From assembly GCA_035359995.1 (NCBI GenBank), contig DAORZT010000002.1:28352-92351 (forward strand): a stretch of DNA of 64,000 nucleotides. Direction: 5' to 3'. Within the stretch, counting starts at the first letter, position 1; every line of letters starts with the position of its first letter. This document shows positions 27,668 to 36,707 of the stretch, one piece after another. The notes under the pieces are model-generated. The model was not told where the DNA came from. It was given only the letters and a program-made list of their open reading frames with translations, and did not search any database. The stretch comes from JAKPCT01 sp029553165. Its GTDB lineage: Bacteria > Bacillota > UBA4882 > UBA8346. Both the position numbers and the translations under genes were made by a program.

Positions 27668-27690
27668 GGGGCTGCTTAAAACAGCCCCTG
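27668..27690. terminator. terminator between converging genes
   Basis: 7-bp stem GGGGCTG / CAGCCCC between the GyrI-like gene (+) and the nucleotidyltransferase fusion (-); probably serves both strands. Confidence 0.7.
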
Positions 27691-27693
27691 ATC

Positions 27694-30171
27694 TTATTCA
27701 AGTTGTAACTCATTGATCCGGTTCATGTAGATCCGGGTCAAGGCATCCGCCTCCTCACTGGTATTAGCCTCCGAGTAGATTCGAAACACCGGCTCTTCCG
27801 CATCCGGTAATACCAAAGCCCAGCCTTGATCGTGAAATACTTTAAGTCCGTCGGTCATCTCTACTTGACGTTCTTTATTCTCCTCGAACAAGTTACGCAT
27901 AATCCGGCCTTTCTGCTCCCAGGGACAATCCACTTCCTGATAGCTTCGTTCTACTGGAGGGATTAACTGTTTTGCTTCCGAAAGCGACAGCTGTTCTCTG
28001 GCTAACAATTCCAAGAGTTTCAACATGCTAAAGATCGCATCGAAATGCGGCAAATAGGAGCCTTGTCCATCCAAAGCCGGAAAGAGGCGTTCCTGGACCA
28101 TCTTCTCCATCAGTGAGCGTGGCGTCGCCTTGGTTCTGATTACTTTGCCGTGGAACTCCTTGGCTAAACTTTCAATAAAATGTGGTGCGGTAACCTGAAC
28201 CGGTACTGCTGCCTTAGGATGATACTTCAAAACCTGGAATGCCAGGAGCGCGGTTAATTGTTCTTCTTTGAGAATTTCGCCATTCTCATCAATTACGATT
28301 AAACGCTCGGCATTGTTATCAACTATTACACCCAAATCCGCCCGATTGTTTTTAATTGCCTCTGTAACCTGCGAGAGCGTTCCTAACAGTTCTTTGAGCG
28401 TCCGGGGCCGACTCCGGTTGACCTCATCACCACAGTCAATCACCTGACAACCTAACTCCTCAAACAATCCGGGAAGAATCACCGACAGGCTGCTCGGTTC
28501 AAAAACTGCAGCAATCTTAAATTTACGATTGATAATTAACTCTTTGAGCTCCGGACTTAATCCTCCCTCCAAGTAGGGATTGATTAACTGCGGTACAAAC
28601 ATTAATTCGCCCATTGCATCCGAAGCAACCCGCGGAAAATCTTCGCTGAAGTAACTGTTTTCCAACGAACGTTCGGTGGCTTTATCAATATTCAGACCAT
28701 GTTCATCAAAGAATTCGATTAAAATTCCTTCATGGTCATGCGGGTTAATCCGTAAATGAACTCCCCCTTTAACTCCCAAAGCTACCAGGGCATATCTGGT
28801 AACCGGAGTTGCCATCGTCCCCAAGTCATAAACATCTACTCCGGCTGCCAATAAACCCGAGATTAAAGCCCGTTTAAAAACACGGGAGCCTTTAAAATTA
28901 TCCGAACTGACCACCGCTTTTGAACCCGGTTTTAGATGGGATCCGAATACTGCGCCAAACTTGGCAACATGCTCCGGAGTGATCTCCTGATTCACAGTAC
29001 CACTGATACCGGAGTTTCCAAAGAGACTCCGTGCGCTCTTTTTGGCCCAAATCAAGCTTTCATTTAATGTAGTGCCACTGTCAATCTCTTTATCCGGCCA
29101 GATTTTAACCTGCGACTTGATTATCGTCTTGACTCCCAGCGATACTCCTTCTCCCAATACCGCCCCCTCAAAAATATAGTTCTTCCCTTTTAAATGATTA
29201 TGGTGACAAAGAATTGAACCGCGGATTTCAGAGTCAGGACCAACATAACAATGATCCCAGAGAATTCCCCGTTTGATGCTTGACTGTTCCCGGACGATTC
29301 CATAGTCTCCAATCACCGTAAAAGACCCGACCTTTGATTGGGATTCGACACGACAGTAGCTCCCCAGTAAAGCCGGCGCTTCAATCTCCGCATCAGGAGC
29401 AATTTCGGTCATTTCACCAACCCAAACTCCCGGTTTGATCTCGGTACCCGGGATTGTGATATTAGCTTTACCGATCAGCACGTCAGTATGAGCCTGCCGG
29501 TATTGTTCCAGATTACCGATATCCGACCAATAACCCGTAGCCACATAACCATAGATCGGTTCACCGTTCTCTAATAATTTAGGAAACAAATCTTTACTGA
29601 AGTCAAAGGGTTTCCCAGCTTCAAAATAGTTAAAGATCGACGGTTCTAAAATATAGATCCCGGTATTTACAGTGTCACTGAAGACTTCACCCCAACCCGG
29701 CTTCTCCAGGAACCGTTTTACTTCACCGTCAGATCCGGTAATCACGACGCCGTATTCTAAAGGATTATCAACTTTGGTCAATACCAAGGTTGCCGTAGCT
29801 CCTTTTTCGCGGTGGAACTTAACCGCAGCGCTTAGATCGATATCCGTTAGCGCATCCCCGCTGATAACTAAGAAAGTATCATCCAAATGACGCTCAATAT
29901 TTTTAACACTCCCGGCTGTCCCCAATGGCTTGTCCTCAATGAAATACTGCATCTTTAAACCAAAATCACTGCCATCTCCAAAATAGTTTTCAATTGCTTC
30001 CGGCAGATAACATAGGGTAACCAGCACGTCATGAAAATCATGTTTTCGCAACAGATCGATGATGTGCTCCATCATCGGGCGGTTAGCGATGGGGACCATT
30101 GGCTTCGGTTTATTACACGTTAAGGGCCTCAGCCGGGTTCCTTTTCCGCCTGCCATAATTACTGCTTTCAT
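27694..30171 (-). CDS. sugar-1-phosphate nucleotidyltransferase fused to degenerate phosphohexomutase
   Basis: 825 aa. Residues 1-235: nucleotidyltransferase with MAGGKGTRLRPLT (6-18) and KPKPMVPIANRP, of the mannose-1-phosphate guanylyltransferase/glucose-1-phosphate type. Residues about 245-370: left-handed beta-helix hexapeptide repeats. Residues about 385-825: phosphoglucomutase/phosphomannomutase-like domain. The mutase domain has lost key motifs: the active-site TASHNP is replaced by LRINPHDHEG, and the metal-binding DGDGDR by VDNNAERL. So only the first domain is expected to be catalytic. GAAGGAGG lies 6 bases before the ATG. The upstream GT4 gene overlaps it by 59 bases, so the two are coupled. 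Likely makes an NDP-sugar for polysaccharide or glycogen synthesis. Confidence 0.9.
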   Translation of the reverse strand: MKAVIMAGGKGTRLRPLTCNKPKPMVPIANRPMMEHIIDLLRKHDFHDVLVTLCYLPEAIENYFGDGSDFGLKMQYFIEDKPLGTAGSVKNIERHLDDTFLVISGDALTDIDLSAAVKFHREKGATATLVLTKVDNPLEYGVVITGSDGEVKRFLEKPGWGEVFSDTVNTGIYILEPSIFNYFEAGKPFDFSKDLFPKLLENGEPIYGYVATGYWSDIGNLEQYRQAHTDVLIGKANITIPGTEIKPGVWVGEMTEIAPDAEIEAPALLGSYCRVESQSKVGSFTVIGDYGIVREQSSIKRGILWDHCYVGPDSEIRGSILCHHNHLKGKNYIFEGAVLGEGVSLGVKTIIKSQVKIWPDKEIDSGTTLNESLIWAKKSARSLFGNSGISGTVNQEITPEHVAKFGAVFGSHLKPGSKAVVSSDNFKGSRVFKRALISGLLAAGVDVYDLGTMATPVTRYALVALGVKGGVHLRINPHDHEGILIEFFDEHGLNIDKATERSLENSYFSEDFPRVASDAMGELMFVPQLINPYLEGGLSPELKELIINRKFKIAAVFEPSSLSVILPGLFEELGCQVIDCGDEVNRSRPRTLKELLGTLSQVTEAIKNNRADLGVIVDNNAERLIVIDENGEILKEEQLTALLAFQVLKYHPKAAVPVQVTAPHFIESLAKEFHGKVIRTKATPRSLMEKMVQERLFPALDGQGSYLPHFDAIFSMLKLLELLAREQLSLSEAKQLIPPVERSYQEVDCPWEQKGRIMRNLFEENKERQVEMTDGLKVFHDQGWALVLPDAEEPVFRIYSEANTSEEADALTRIYMNRINELQLE

Positions 30172-31477
30172 CTTTATCCTCCTTCAAACTTATATCCTGA
30201 TAGCGACTGAAATCATGCTCTCGATCACGCTCATCCATCATTTTGGCCATCTTGATCTCCCGCAGGATCTCTTCATGCATCACCGGTTGCCAGTTGGAGA
30301 TCTTAAATTCATGCAGAATCTCTTCATAAACATTGATTGTTTGAGTGGCAATCAAATCCCAATTGTAGACATTGGCGATATCTTGCAAAGCCCGTTCGCG
30401 CATCTGCATTGCATGATCGGGATGATCCAATGCCCATAAAATATTGTCAGCAAGGGAGATTGGATTGTCTGCATAAGCTTTGAGGCCATTGACTCCATGA
30501 TGGACAATCTCACTTAACCCTCCGGTATCGGAAACGATAATTGGCGTTCCTGCAGCCATTCCTTCCAAGGCAACAATGCCAAAAGGCTCATACAGACTTG
30601 GAAATACGGCAATATCAGCACACTTGTACAATGCATTGCGCGTATTATCATCAATATATCCGGTAAAATAGATCCGATTATAAATTCCTAACTGATAAGC
30701 CCGGTGGCACAACTCGTCGAGATAAGCTCCTTTTCCGGCAATGACCAGCTTAACCTTGGGATTAACCGCCAACACCCGCGGCAAGGCCTCCAAGAGTACT
30801 CCCAGCCCTTTCTCACGGACGATCCTGCCAACATGAAAAATCAGTTTCTCATCAGGAGCGGCATAACGGTTGCGAATCACTGTCGGATCAATCGTCGTTT
30901 GATTAAATTCTTCCGGATAGACCCCATTGGCAATGATTCTTAATTTATCATCAGGAATCTGGAAGACCCGTTGCAGTTCAGCTCTCATATAGTTGCTGCA
31001 ACAGATAATGCGCCAGGATTCGTAACCCAGCCACCATTCCACATCACTGATATAACGTTGCAGTTGATTGTGAAGCCCATTGTTGCGGCCATATTCAGTC
31101 GCATGAATTGTTGATACTAATGGAACTTGCCAGGAATGCTTCAGGCTTTTGCCTGCAAACGCCGCTAACCAATCATGGGAATGGATAATATCAAAATTCA
31201 AACCGGCTATTCTCAATTTATTAGCCTGTTCCATCATATTAATATTGAGCTGCAGCACCCAGGTCAGAAAGTCGGGTGCTACCGGATTACTCATCGTTAC
31301 GCGGTAAACCCGGACACCGTCAACAATTTCAAAATCAGGAGCACCTTGGACACCACACGTAATAACATGTACTTCTTCACCCTGCTTCGCCATTGCTTTT
31401 GACAGATCATAAACATGACGGGCAATTCCTCCGACAATCTTCGGCGGAAACTCCCAGCTTAACATTAATACTCTCAA
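30113..31477 (-). CDS. GT4-family glycosyltransferase (glycogen synthase/alpha-glucan type)
   Basis: 454 aa, two Rossmann domains of GT-B fold. N-terminal MRVLMLSWEFPPKIVGGIARHV with the KxGGI(A)RH donor loop, HSHDWLA (Asp-His of the acceptor region), and the C-terminal donor site VGRIVREKGLGVLLEA with FPSLYEPFGIVALEGMAAG (the ExFGxxxxE motif). The last 60 residues are charged and unstructured. TTG at 31477 is chosen because AGAGGTG lies 8 bases upstream; an ATG at 31483 is too close. Its 3' end overlaps the nucleotidyltransferase fusion by 59 bases. Probably uses the NDP-sugar made by that neighbour. Confidence 0.9.
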   Translation of the reverse strand: MRVLMLSWEFPPKIVGGIARHVYDLSKAMAKQGEEVHVITCGVQGAPDFEIVDGVRVYRVTMSNPVAPDFLTWVLQLNINMMEQANKLRIAGLNFDIIHSHDWLAAFAGKSLKHSWQVPLVSTIHATEYGRNNGLHNQLQRYISDVEWWLGYESWRIICCSNYMRAELQRVFQIPDDKLRIIANGVYPEEFNQTTIDPTVIRNRYAAPDEKLIFHVGRIVREKGLGVLLEALPRVLAVNPKVKLVIAGKGAYLDELCHRAYQLGIYNRIYFTGYIDDNTRNALYKCADIAVFPSLYEPFGIVALEGMAAGTPIIVSDTGGLSEIVHHGVNGLKAYADNPISLADNILWALDHPDHAMQMRERALQDIANVYNWDLIATQTINVYEEILHEFKISNWQPVMHEEILREIKMAKMMDERDREHDFSRYQDISLKEDKDESSNYGRRKRNPAEALNV

Positions 31478-31606
31478 TTGCATCACCTCTTGCAAAGTTA
31501 ATTTGATCAGACTTTAATAGAAATAATAATCCCTGCCATTAAAGTTTAGTGTAACCAGGAATTATATATTTATAACAAATATTTGCCAAAAGAAGAAAAA
31601 TTAAAA

Positions 31607-31639
31607 AAGCTGCCGCAAAATCGCCTTTTGCAACAGCTT
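31607..31639 (-). terminator. terminator after the aminotransferase-reductase fusion
   Basis: Minus-strand stem AAGCTG-TT-GCAAAA / TTTTGC-GG-CAGCTT with a 2-base mismatch, followed by TTTTTTAATTTTT. Confidence 0.75.
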
Positions 31640-31703
31640 TGAAAAATCTTCCTTTATCTGGAATATGTTTCACGTTAAACCTTTTTGAAATTAATTTCAC
31701 CAA

Positions 31704-34307
31704 TCAGCCGGCGGCAGTAAATTCTCGGCTTCGGGCTTTCAGTACCGCTTCCCAGTCTTCAGTGGCCAACGGCCGGTCAAAGCTCCGGAAACCGGCTAAT
31801 TTGAAACCATGTTTCTCCGCCAACCTTCTGGTATAATCAATCGTATCAATATCAATATCAATTCCTAAACTGAAATGTCTATAATCCTGCTCTAATGCCA
31901 GCATCATCGTCTCTGACATACAGGCATAAGCTAATCCTTTTTCAAAACCGAAGTTCCAACCGAAGTCTGGTAAGCCCGGCACAGCAACTACTCCACCATC
32001 AATCACCAAAACATCCGGTCTGGCTTCTTTAACCTCCACACTGACATCCGGTGGACGGGCAACATCGCAGACAACCGCACCAAACTTCAGCATATTCGGC
32101 ATGATCAAACTATTCACCTGGCTCGTAGCGGTAATCACCACATCAGCGCGGGGTAAATAATTGGCCAGGTCAACCGTATAAATAACCGGGCTCTCTCCCA
32201 TAACCAACTCCGCAAACTGTTGATATTCTTCCAGTGGAGCCTCCGGAGCCGGAATCCGTGGATGATTTTTGACAAACTCAACAATTGCTCCTCCTGTTTG
32301 AAGGTCACGGTTGATATGCTGATAAATCTCGGCCGTAACCTTCATCAACCGCCGGCGGCTATGCTGTTCATTTTGTGGATTACCGATTAAAATTAATGAA
32401 TTGACCTTCTCTGCCAGCAGCAATGTACATGCCCTGCCAATTGAACCTGTCGCCCCAACCACCGCTGCAGTAGTCCGGTCCATTGGGACATTTAACTGTC
32501 TTGCTGCTTCGAGAGTAGCTTCGACCGCAGTGGCGACGGTGTAACTATTACCTGTGGTAAGCGCAACACCCAGATCTCGGAGATCACGGCCGCCTTTGGT
32601 AACAACGGACGTATACGCTCCCAATCCAACTATTTTGGCGCCACGGTTTTTAGCCAATGTCACGGCAGCACCCAATTCTTTAAGGACCTGTTCTTTCGAC
32701 ATCTCCATCAGCTCTTCGGAAGTCCGGCAAACAGTAATAAACTCACCGTAAGCTTTCCGTCCCGACTTTGCTGTTATTTGGACCGAAGCGATCGGAAATG
32801 GTTCAACCAGGTCGTTCCACCGCCACACAAGATCGCCCAACTGCTTCTCGGAGAAGAACTTTAATGACTCATCAAACTCAATATAATTTTTTAAGTACAA
32901 CGGATGAACTAAAAAAGCAAATCGGCCTTCATCTGCTGTATTCAATGGCTGTATCGGTACCTTCGGGACCGGTATCGTGGCTGAAGTCTTTGGTGGTACA
33001 GCTCCAATCAAATGTGATAAGAATGCAGCCGTATTACCTATCGCCAGACAGGCGGCCATCCGTTCGATTGCATCCATCGCCTGCCGACATTGCTCCATAC
33101 TGATATTCAACGGTGGTTCCAGCCTGATCACAGCCGCACCATTAAGTGTCGGAGCAACTCTTAGTTTTTCAACATTCAATAAGTAACTGGAGACTACCGG
33201 TGATAGAAATTCCTGATCGGCAATGATCCCTAACAGACTGTCCGGCAGATTATTTTTGGTTACTCCCAGTTCTAATCCCAACATTAACCCTTTACCACGA
33301 ACATCAGCGATCACATGGGGATACTTGGCCCGGATCACTTGAAGCCGTTCCAGTAAGTATTCTCCCTTACGGTTAATTTCATTAAGTAACTGTTGATCAT
33401 TTTGCGTCAATAATTCCAAGACCCGAAGTCCGACTCTGCAAGCTAATGTATTTCCGGCGAAAGTTGAAGAATGTTTGAGCGCAAAGTCTTCACAATATGC
33501 ATCTTCTTGACACAAGACAGCGCCAATGGCTACAATACCGCCACCCAGCGCTTTGGCCAAAGTGATAATGTCAGGGGTGATTTCATCATATTCCGAAGCA
33601 AACATCCGGCCGGTCCGCCCCAGTCCCGTCTGCACTTCGTCAACGATCAACAACACTCCGTACTGTTCACATATTTCTTTCGCGGCTTTTATATAACCGG
33701 GGGGAGGAATGATGATTCCGCCTTCACCCTGAATCGGCTCGACAATAAACGCCGCATAAAAGTCCGGTTTAGCCTGAAGCTCTTGTTTCAAAGCATCAAT
33801 GTCGCCATAAACAATCCGTTCAAATCCTGGTACCGGCGCTCCAAAACCAGCTTGATAAGAATCTTTTCCGGTTGCTGATAAAGCGCCTAGGGTCTTACCG
33901 TGAAAACTGTTTTCGGTCGTTAAAATACCGGTCCTGCCGGTACGGATTCGTGCCATTTTAATAGCGGCTTCAACTGCTTCGGCGCCACTGTTAGCAAAAG
34001 TTACATATTTTAACCCTTTAGGAGCAATACTGATTAGCTTGCGAGCCAGTTCCCCAGCCGCATCCAAATACGATGGCTGAATAAAACTTGGCTCCTGACT
34101 ATCATGCACTTGAATGATAGCATCCCAAATCTCCGGCGGATTAAAACCAAAAGGAAGGGCTCCGTATGAAGCGATAAAATCCAAATACCGTTCCCCTCGA
34201 TCGTCAATTAACTCACAGCCCACTCCTCGCTTAAAGACTTTATCCATATTTAACTGGTGCAATCTTTTAGCTAGAATAGGATTTACATACTCTGCATATG
34301 GATGCAT
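31704..34307 (-). CDS. fusion of class III aminotransferase and acyl-ACP-reductase-like domain
   Basis: 867 aa. Residues 1-425 are a complete class III PLP aminotransferase: NSGAEAVEAAIKMAR (107-120), VDEVQTGLGRTG (222-233) and the PLP Lys 252 in ITLAKALGGG. Residues about 460-867 match the acyl-ACP reductase (AAR) family of cyanobacterial alkane synthesis: GAYTSVVTKGGRDL, TTGNSYTVATAVEA, NADPH-site VVGATGSIG (617-624) and ACMSETMML with Cys 796 at the position of the AAR catalytic Cys. Upstream GGAGG before the ATG. The arrangement suggests acyl-ACP to aldehyde followed by amination to a long-chain amine, or a beta-amino lipid variant; substrate unproven. Own promoter and terminator, so monocistronic. 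Confidence 0.88.
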   Translation of the reverse strand: MHPYAEYVNPILAKRLHQLNMDKVFKRGVGCELIDDRGERYLDFIASYGALPFGFNPPEIWDAIIQVHDSQEPSFIQPSYLDAAGELARKLISIAPKGLKYVTFANSGAEAVEAAIKMARIRTGRTGILTTENSFHGKTLGALSATGKDSYQAGFGAPVPGFERIVYGDIDALKQELQAKPDFYAAFIVEPIQGEGGIIIPPPGYIKAAKEICEQYGVLLIVDEVQTGLGRTGRMFASEYDEITPDIITLAKALGGGIVAIGAVLCQEDAYCEDFALKHSSTFAGNTLACRVGLRVLELLTQNDQQLLNEINRKGEYLLERLQVIRAKYPHVIADVRGKGLMLGLELGVTKNNLPDSLLGIIADQEFLSPVVSSYLLNVEKLRVAPTLNGAAVIRLEPPLNISMEQCRQAMDAIERMAACLAIGNTAAFLSHLIGAVPPKTSATIPVPKVPIQPLNTADEGRFAFLVHPLYLKNYIEFDESLKFFSEKQLGDLVWRWNDLVEPFPIASVQITAKSGRKAYGEFITVCRTSEELMEMSKEQVLKELGAAVTLAKNRGAKIVGLGAYTSVVTKGGRDLRDLGVALTTGNSYTVATAVEATLEAARQLNVPMDRTTAAVVGATGSIGRACTLLLAEKVNSLILIGNPQNEQHSRRRLMKVTAEIYQHINRDLQTGGAIVEFVKNHPRIPAPEAPLEEYQQFAELVMGESPVIYTVDLANYLPRADVVITATSQVNSLIMPNMLKFGAVVCDVARPPDVSVEVKEARPDVLVIDGGVVAVPGLPDFGWNFGFEKGLAYACMSETMMLALEQDYRHFSLGIDIDIDTIDYTRRLAEKHGFKLAGFRSFDRPLATEDWEAVLKARSREFTAAG

Positions 34308-34439
34308 TAGTTCCTCCGATCACATAATCTGTAAATTCATCTACGCCTGTCTCAAACAGTTGCTACGTAGGTTAAAGATAAGGGCTTATCGATTTTTCAC
34401 CTGTTTCCATGAACTATTGCTTAAACACTCACATAAACC

Positions 34440-34468
34440 AGTTTAGCACTTATTGGATCAATGGTCAA
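34440..34468 (-). promoter_or_regulatory. promoter of the fusion gene
   Basis: -35 TTGACC (34463-34468), 17-base spacer, -10 TAAACT (34440-34445). The transcript would have a leader of about 125 bases with hairpins (see findings). Confidence 0.65.
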
Positions 34469-34540
34469 CATCTAGCGTTCTCCCTGATTAGTATTACCAT
34501 ATATACTAGAATAATCCATTGAAAATAAGCTTAAAAATTT

Positions 34541-34569
34541 CAGCCAGGCCTTTGCAGACAACCTGGCTG
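34541..34569 (-). terminator. terminator after the glucodextranase-C-like gene
   Basis: 8-bp perfect stem CAGCCAGG / CCTGGCTG, 13-base loop, followed on the minus strand by AAATTTTTAA. Confidence 0.8.
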
Positions 34570-34576
34570 ATTAAAC

Positions 34577-35494
34577 TTACTTGGTATTTTCTGGTTGATT
34601 ATTTCGTTTCACCCAAAACCAACTGATACTTTTAAAACGTTTTCGGACAAAGTACCAACAACTACTGATTAAGATGATTAGCAAAATAATTTTTTCGGTC
34701 AAATTAATGCCTCCTCTTCGTTTCCCGACCGGTTGCAAAACCGCTAACTTAGGTGTAGTCTTATCAAAAGACTTCAATTGACTTATTTGGCTATTAGGCC
34801 CTGATTTTGGTGCCAGGAGATCCATTATTAAAGGATCAAATTTTTCTGCAGTACCACCGCCAATAACCCAATCACCTGGTTCTTTGTCAACTTTACGGTA
34901 AAAATCATCACCAAACCCGTCATAAGAACCGACAAACACATAATAGTTCCAGTTTTTATTGGGAATGTCAATTAAGTTTTGAGGAATTTTGGCTCTAATC
35001 GTCTGACCGTCACCCAACACTTCCGTTTCAAGCGGACGACATTTCAACGTACCATTGTCATAAATTAGATATTGGCTATTGCCCCAGCCAACAATCTTTA
35101 AACAGATGTCCCAGGCATATTTAGGATTAAATTCTACATTGGCGCCTTTTTTGGGCAACTTACTGTAACCTTGGTTAGGTATACTATCAATATAAATCCT
35201 TAAATTTTGGTGGATGAATCCTTCCGGTGCCATCCATGGGTTAGTTATTTTACTGAATGTGGTGTCAAAATAGACTGTATCCGCATTCTCCTTCCAGACC
35301 CGGAACTGCGTGATATCAAACAAACCCTGATAAGGTTTAAAAGCGACATTGTTGGGGTACTGGTAAGTACCATAGCCATGATCATCTCCGACCGGATCTT
35401 TCATATCAAAAAAGACCTCGGGATAACCGGCTCCCATTAAAACAACAGTTAACCCGAAGATCAATATTATCTTTGGCAATTGCTTAATTAACAC
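34577..35494 (-). CDS. secreted, membrane-anchored glucodextranase-C-like protein
   Basis: 305 aa. Signal peptide/anchor at 3-26, then a domain that opens with DMKDPVGDDHGYGTYQYP, the signature of the glucodextranase C-terminal/DOMON-like beta-sandwich found on surface amylopullulanases, and includes YNxxWDICLKIVGWG-like and FVGSYDGFGDDF parts. A Pro/Gly spacer and a C-terminal membrane segment (about 270-290) with Lys/Arg-rich tail place it on the outside of the cytoplasmic membrane. No catalytic domain. The GTG at 35494 follows TTGGGGGTGG; earlier TTG/GTG codons overlap that site. Probably binds carbohydrate or cofactor at the surface. Confidence 0.8.
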   Translation of the reverse strand: MLIKQLPKIILIFGLTVVLMGAGYPEVFFDMKDPVGDDHGYGTYQYPNNVAFKPYQGLFDITQFRVWKENADTVYFDTTFSKITNPWMAPEGFIHQNLRIYIDSIPNQGYSKLPKKGANVEFNPKYAWDICLKIVGWGNSQYLIYDNGTLKCRPLETEVLGDGQTIRAKIPQNLIDIPNKNWNYYVFVGSYDGFGDDFYRKVDKEPGDWVIGGGTAEKFDPLIMDLLAPKSGPNSQISQLKSFDKTTPKLAVLQPVGKRRGGINLTEKIILLIILISSCWYFVRKRFKSISWFWVKRNNQPENTK

Positions 35495-35534
35495 AAAATC
35501 CACCCCCAAATAAATTTATGAGTGGAAGTGGATT

Positions 35535-35562
35535 AATATAACCAAAATAAAATTCTTGTCAA
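35535..35562 (-). promoter_or_regulatory. promoter of the glucodextranase-C-like gene
   Basis: -35 TTGACA (35557-35562), 16-base spacer, -10 TATATT (35535-35540). The -35 overlaps the alr stop codon. Confidence 0.65.
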
Positions 35563-36707
35563 ACTTTATTCAGAAAAACTCTGGGTATCCGATCCCCCAG
35601 CATACAAGTTACTTCATAGTTTATTGTCCCAAGAATCTGGGCAACATCGTCGACAGTTATTGCCTGCGATCCTTCTGAACCAATTAAAGTAATTTCTTGA
35701 CCGATCTCTATCGGTTCGTCATCCACATCGATCATACACTGATCCATACAGATCGTTCCAACTATCGGATATCTTTTACCCCTGATTAAGACAGCAACCT
35801 TGTTTGACAGGATCCGGGACCAACCATCTGCATAACCGATTGGAATGGTTACTATTGTTGTATCCTTTTGGGCTTGATATCTTAATCCATAGCTAATCCC
35901 GGTCCCTTGGAGTACTTTCTTAATAAATATCGCTTTGGTCTTTAATGAAAATACCGGTTTTAGCTTAACTTGGTTCGGATTTTCAAGACAGTCCGATGGC
36001 ATTAGTCCATATAGCATTATTCCCGGTCGTACCATATTATAGTAGGAATCAGGTAAATCAATAATTCCGGCGCTATTAGCCAGATGGATTTTTTCCAGCT
36101 CAACCCCCGCATTGATTAATCGCTTAACAACTCCGTCAAATCTTTCGATTTGTGTTTTGGCAAATGTTTTATCCTGGTGATCGGCAGTAGCCAAGTGCGA
36201 ATAAATCCCTGTTGCTTTGATTAGTGGTAATACCGACAGGCTTTTAAAGAAACTGCCGGCATCCTGATAGGGGATTCCTACCCGTCCCATTCCGGTATCA
36301 ACTTTAACATGTACGGCAACCGGCGTTTCCAATCTACGTTTAACTGCTTCCCGTGATAAAGCAACGGCCGCATCTAATAGACAAACGGTAGCAGTAAGAT
36401 TATAATCTAAAAAAATCGCCGCTTGGGTACTTTGTAATGGTTGAAAGACTAAGATCGGGGCCTGAATTCCCCCCTGACGGAGCGCAATTCCTTCTTCAGG
36501 CAAGGACACTCCCAGCCAGGTTGCTCCGGCTTTAATTGCCGTTCGGGCTACTTCTACGGCTCCATGGCCGTAGGCCTCAGCCTTAACTACCGCCATGATC
36601 TCCACCTTTGGCCCAACCAGCCGTTTTACCTCTGTTAGATTATGGGTTAAAGCAGCAAGATCAATCTCCGCCCATACAGGTCTGATCTTTTCCGGATACC
36701 GACTCAC
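35559..36707 (-). CDS. alr: alanine racemase
   Basis: 382 aa fold-III PLP enzyme converting L- to D-alanine for peptidoglycan. PLP Lys 42 in AVVKAEAYGHGA; catalytic Tyr in GISYGLRYQ; CMDQCMIDV and the C-terminal GTINYEVTCMLGDRIPRVF are typical. The start ATG overlaps the nnrDE stop by 4 bases (ATGA), so the two are translationally coupled. The acpS-nnrDE-alr order is common in Firmicutes. Confidence 0.97.
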   Translation of the reverse strand: MSRYPEKIRPVWAEIDLAALTHNLTEVKRLVGPKVEIMAVVKAEAYGHGAVEVARTAIKAGATWLGVSLPEEGIALRQGGIQAPILVFQPLQSTQAAIFLDYNLTATVCLLDAAVALSREAVKRRLETPVAVHVKVDTGMGRVGIPYQDAGSFFKSLSVLPLIKATGIYSHLATADHQDKTFAKTQIERFDGVVKRLINAGVELEKIHLANSAGIIDLPDSYYNMVRPGIMLYGLMPSDCLENPNQVKLKPVFSLKTKAIFIKKVLQGTGISYGLRYQAQKDTTIVTIPIGYADGWSRILSNKVAVLIRGKRYPIVGTICMDQCMIDVDDEPIEIGQEITLIGSEGSQAITVDDVAQILGTINYEVTCMLGDRIPRVFLNKV

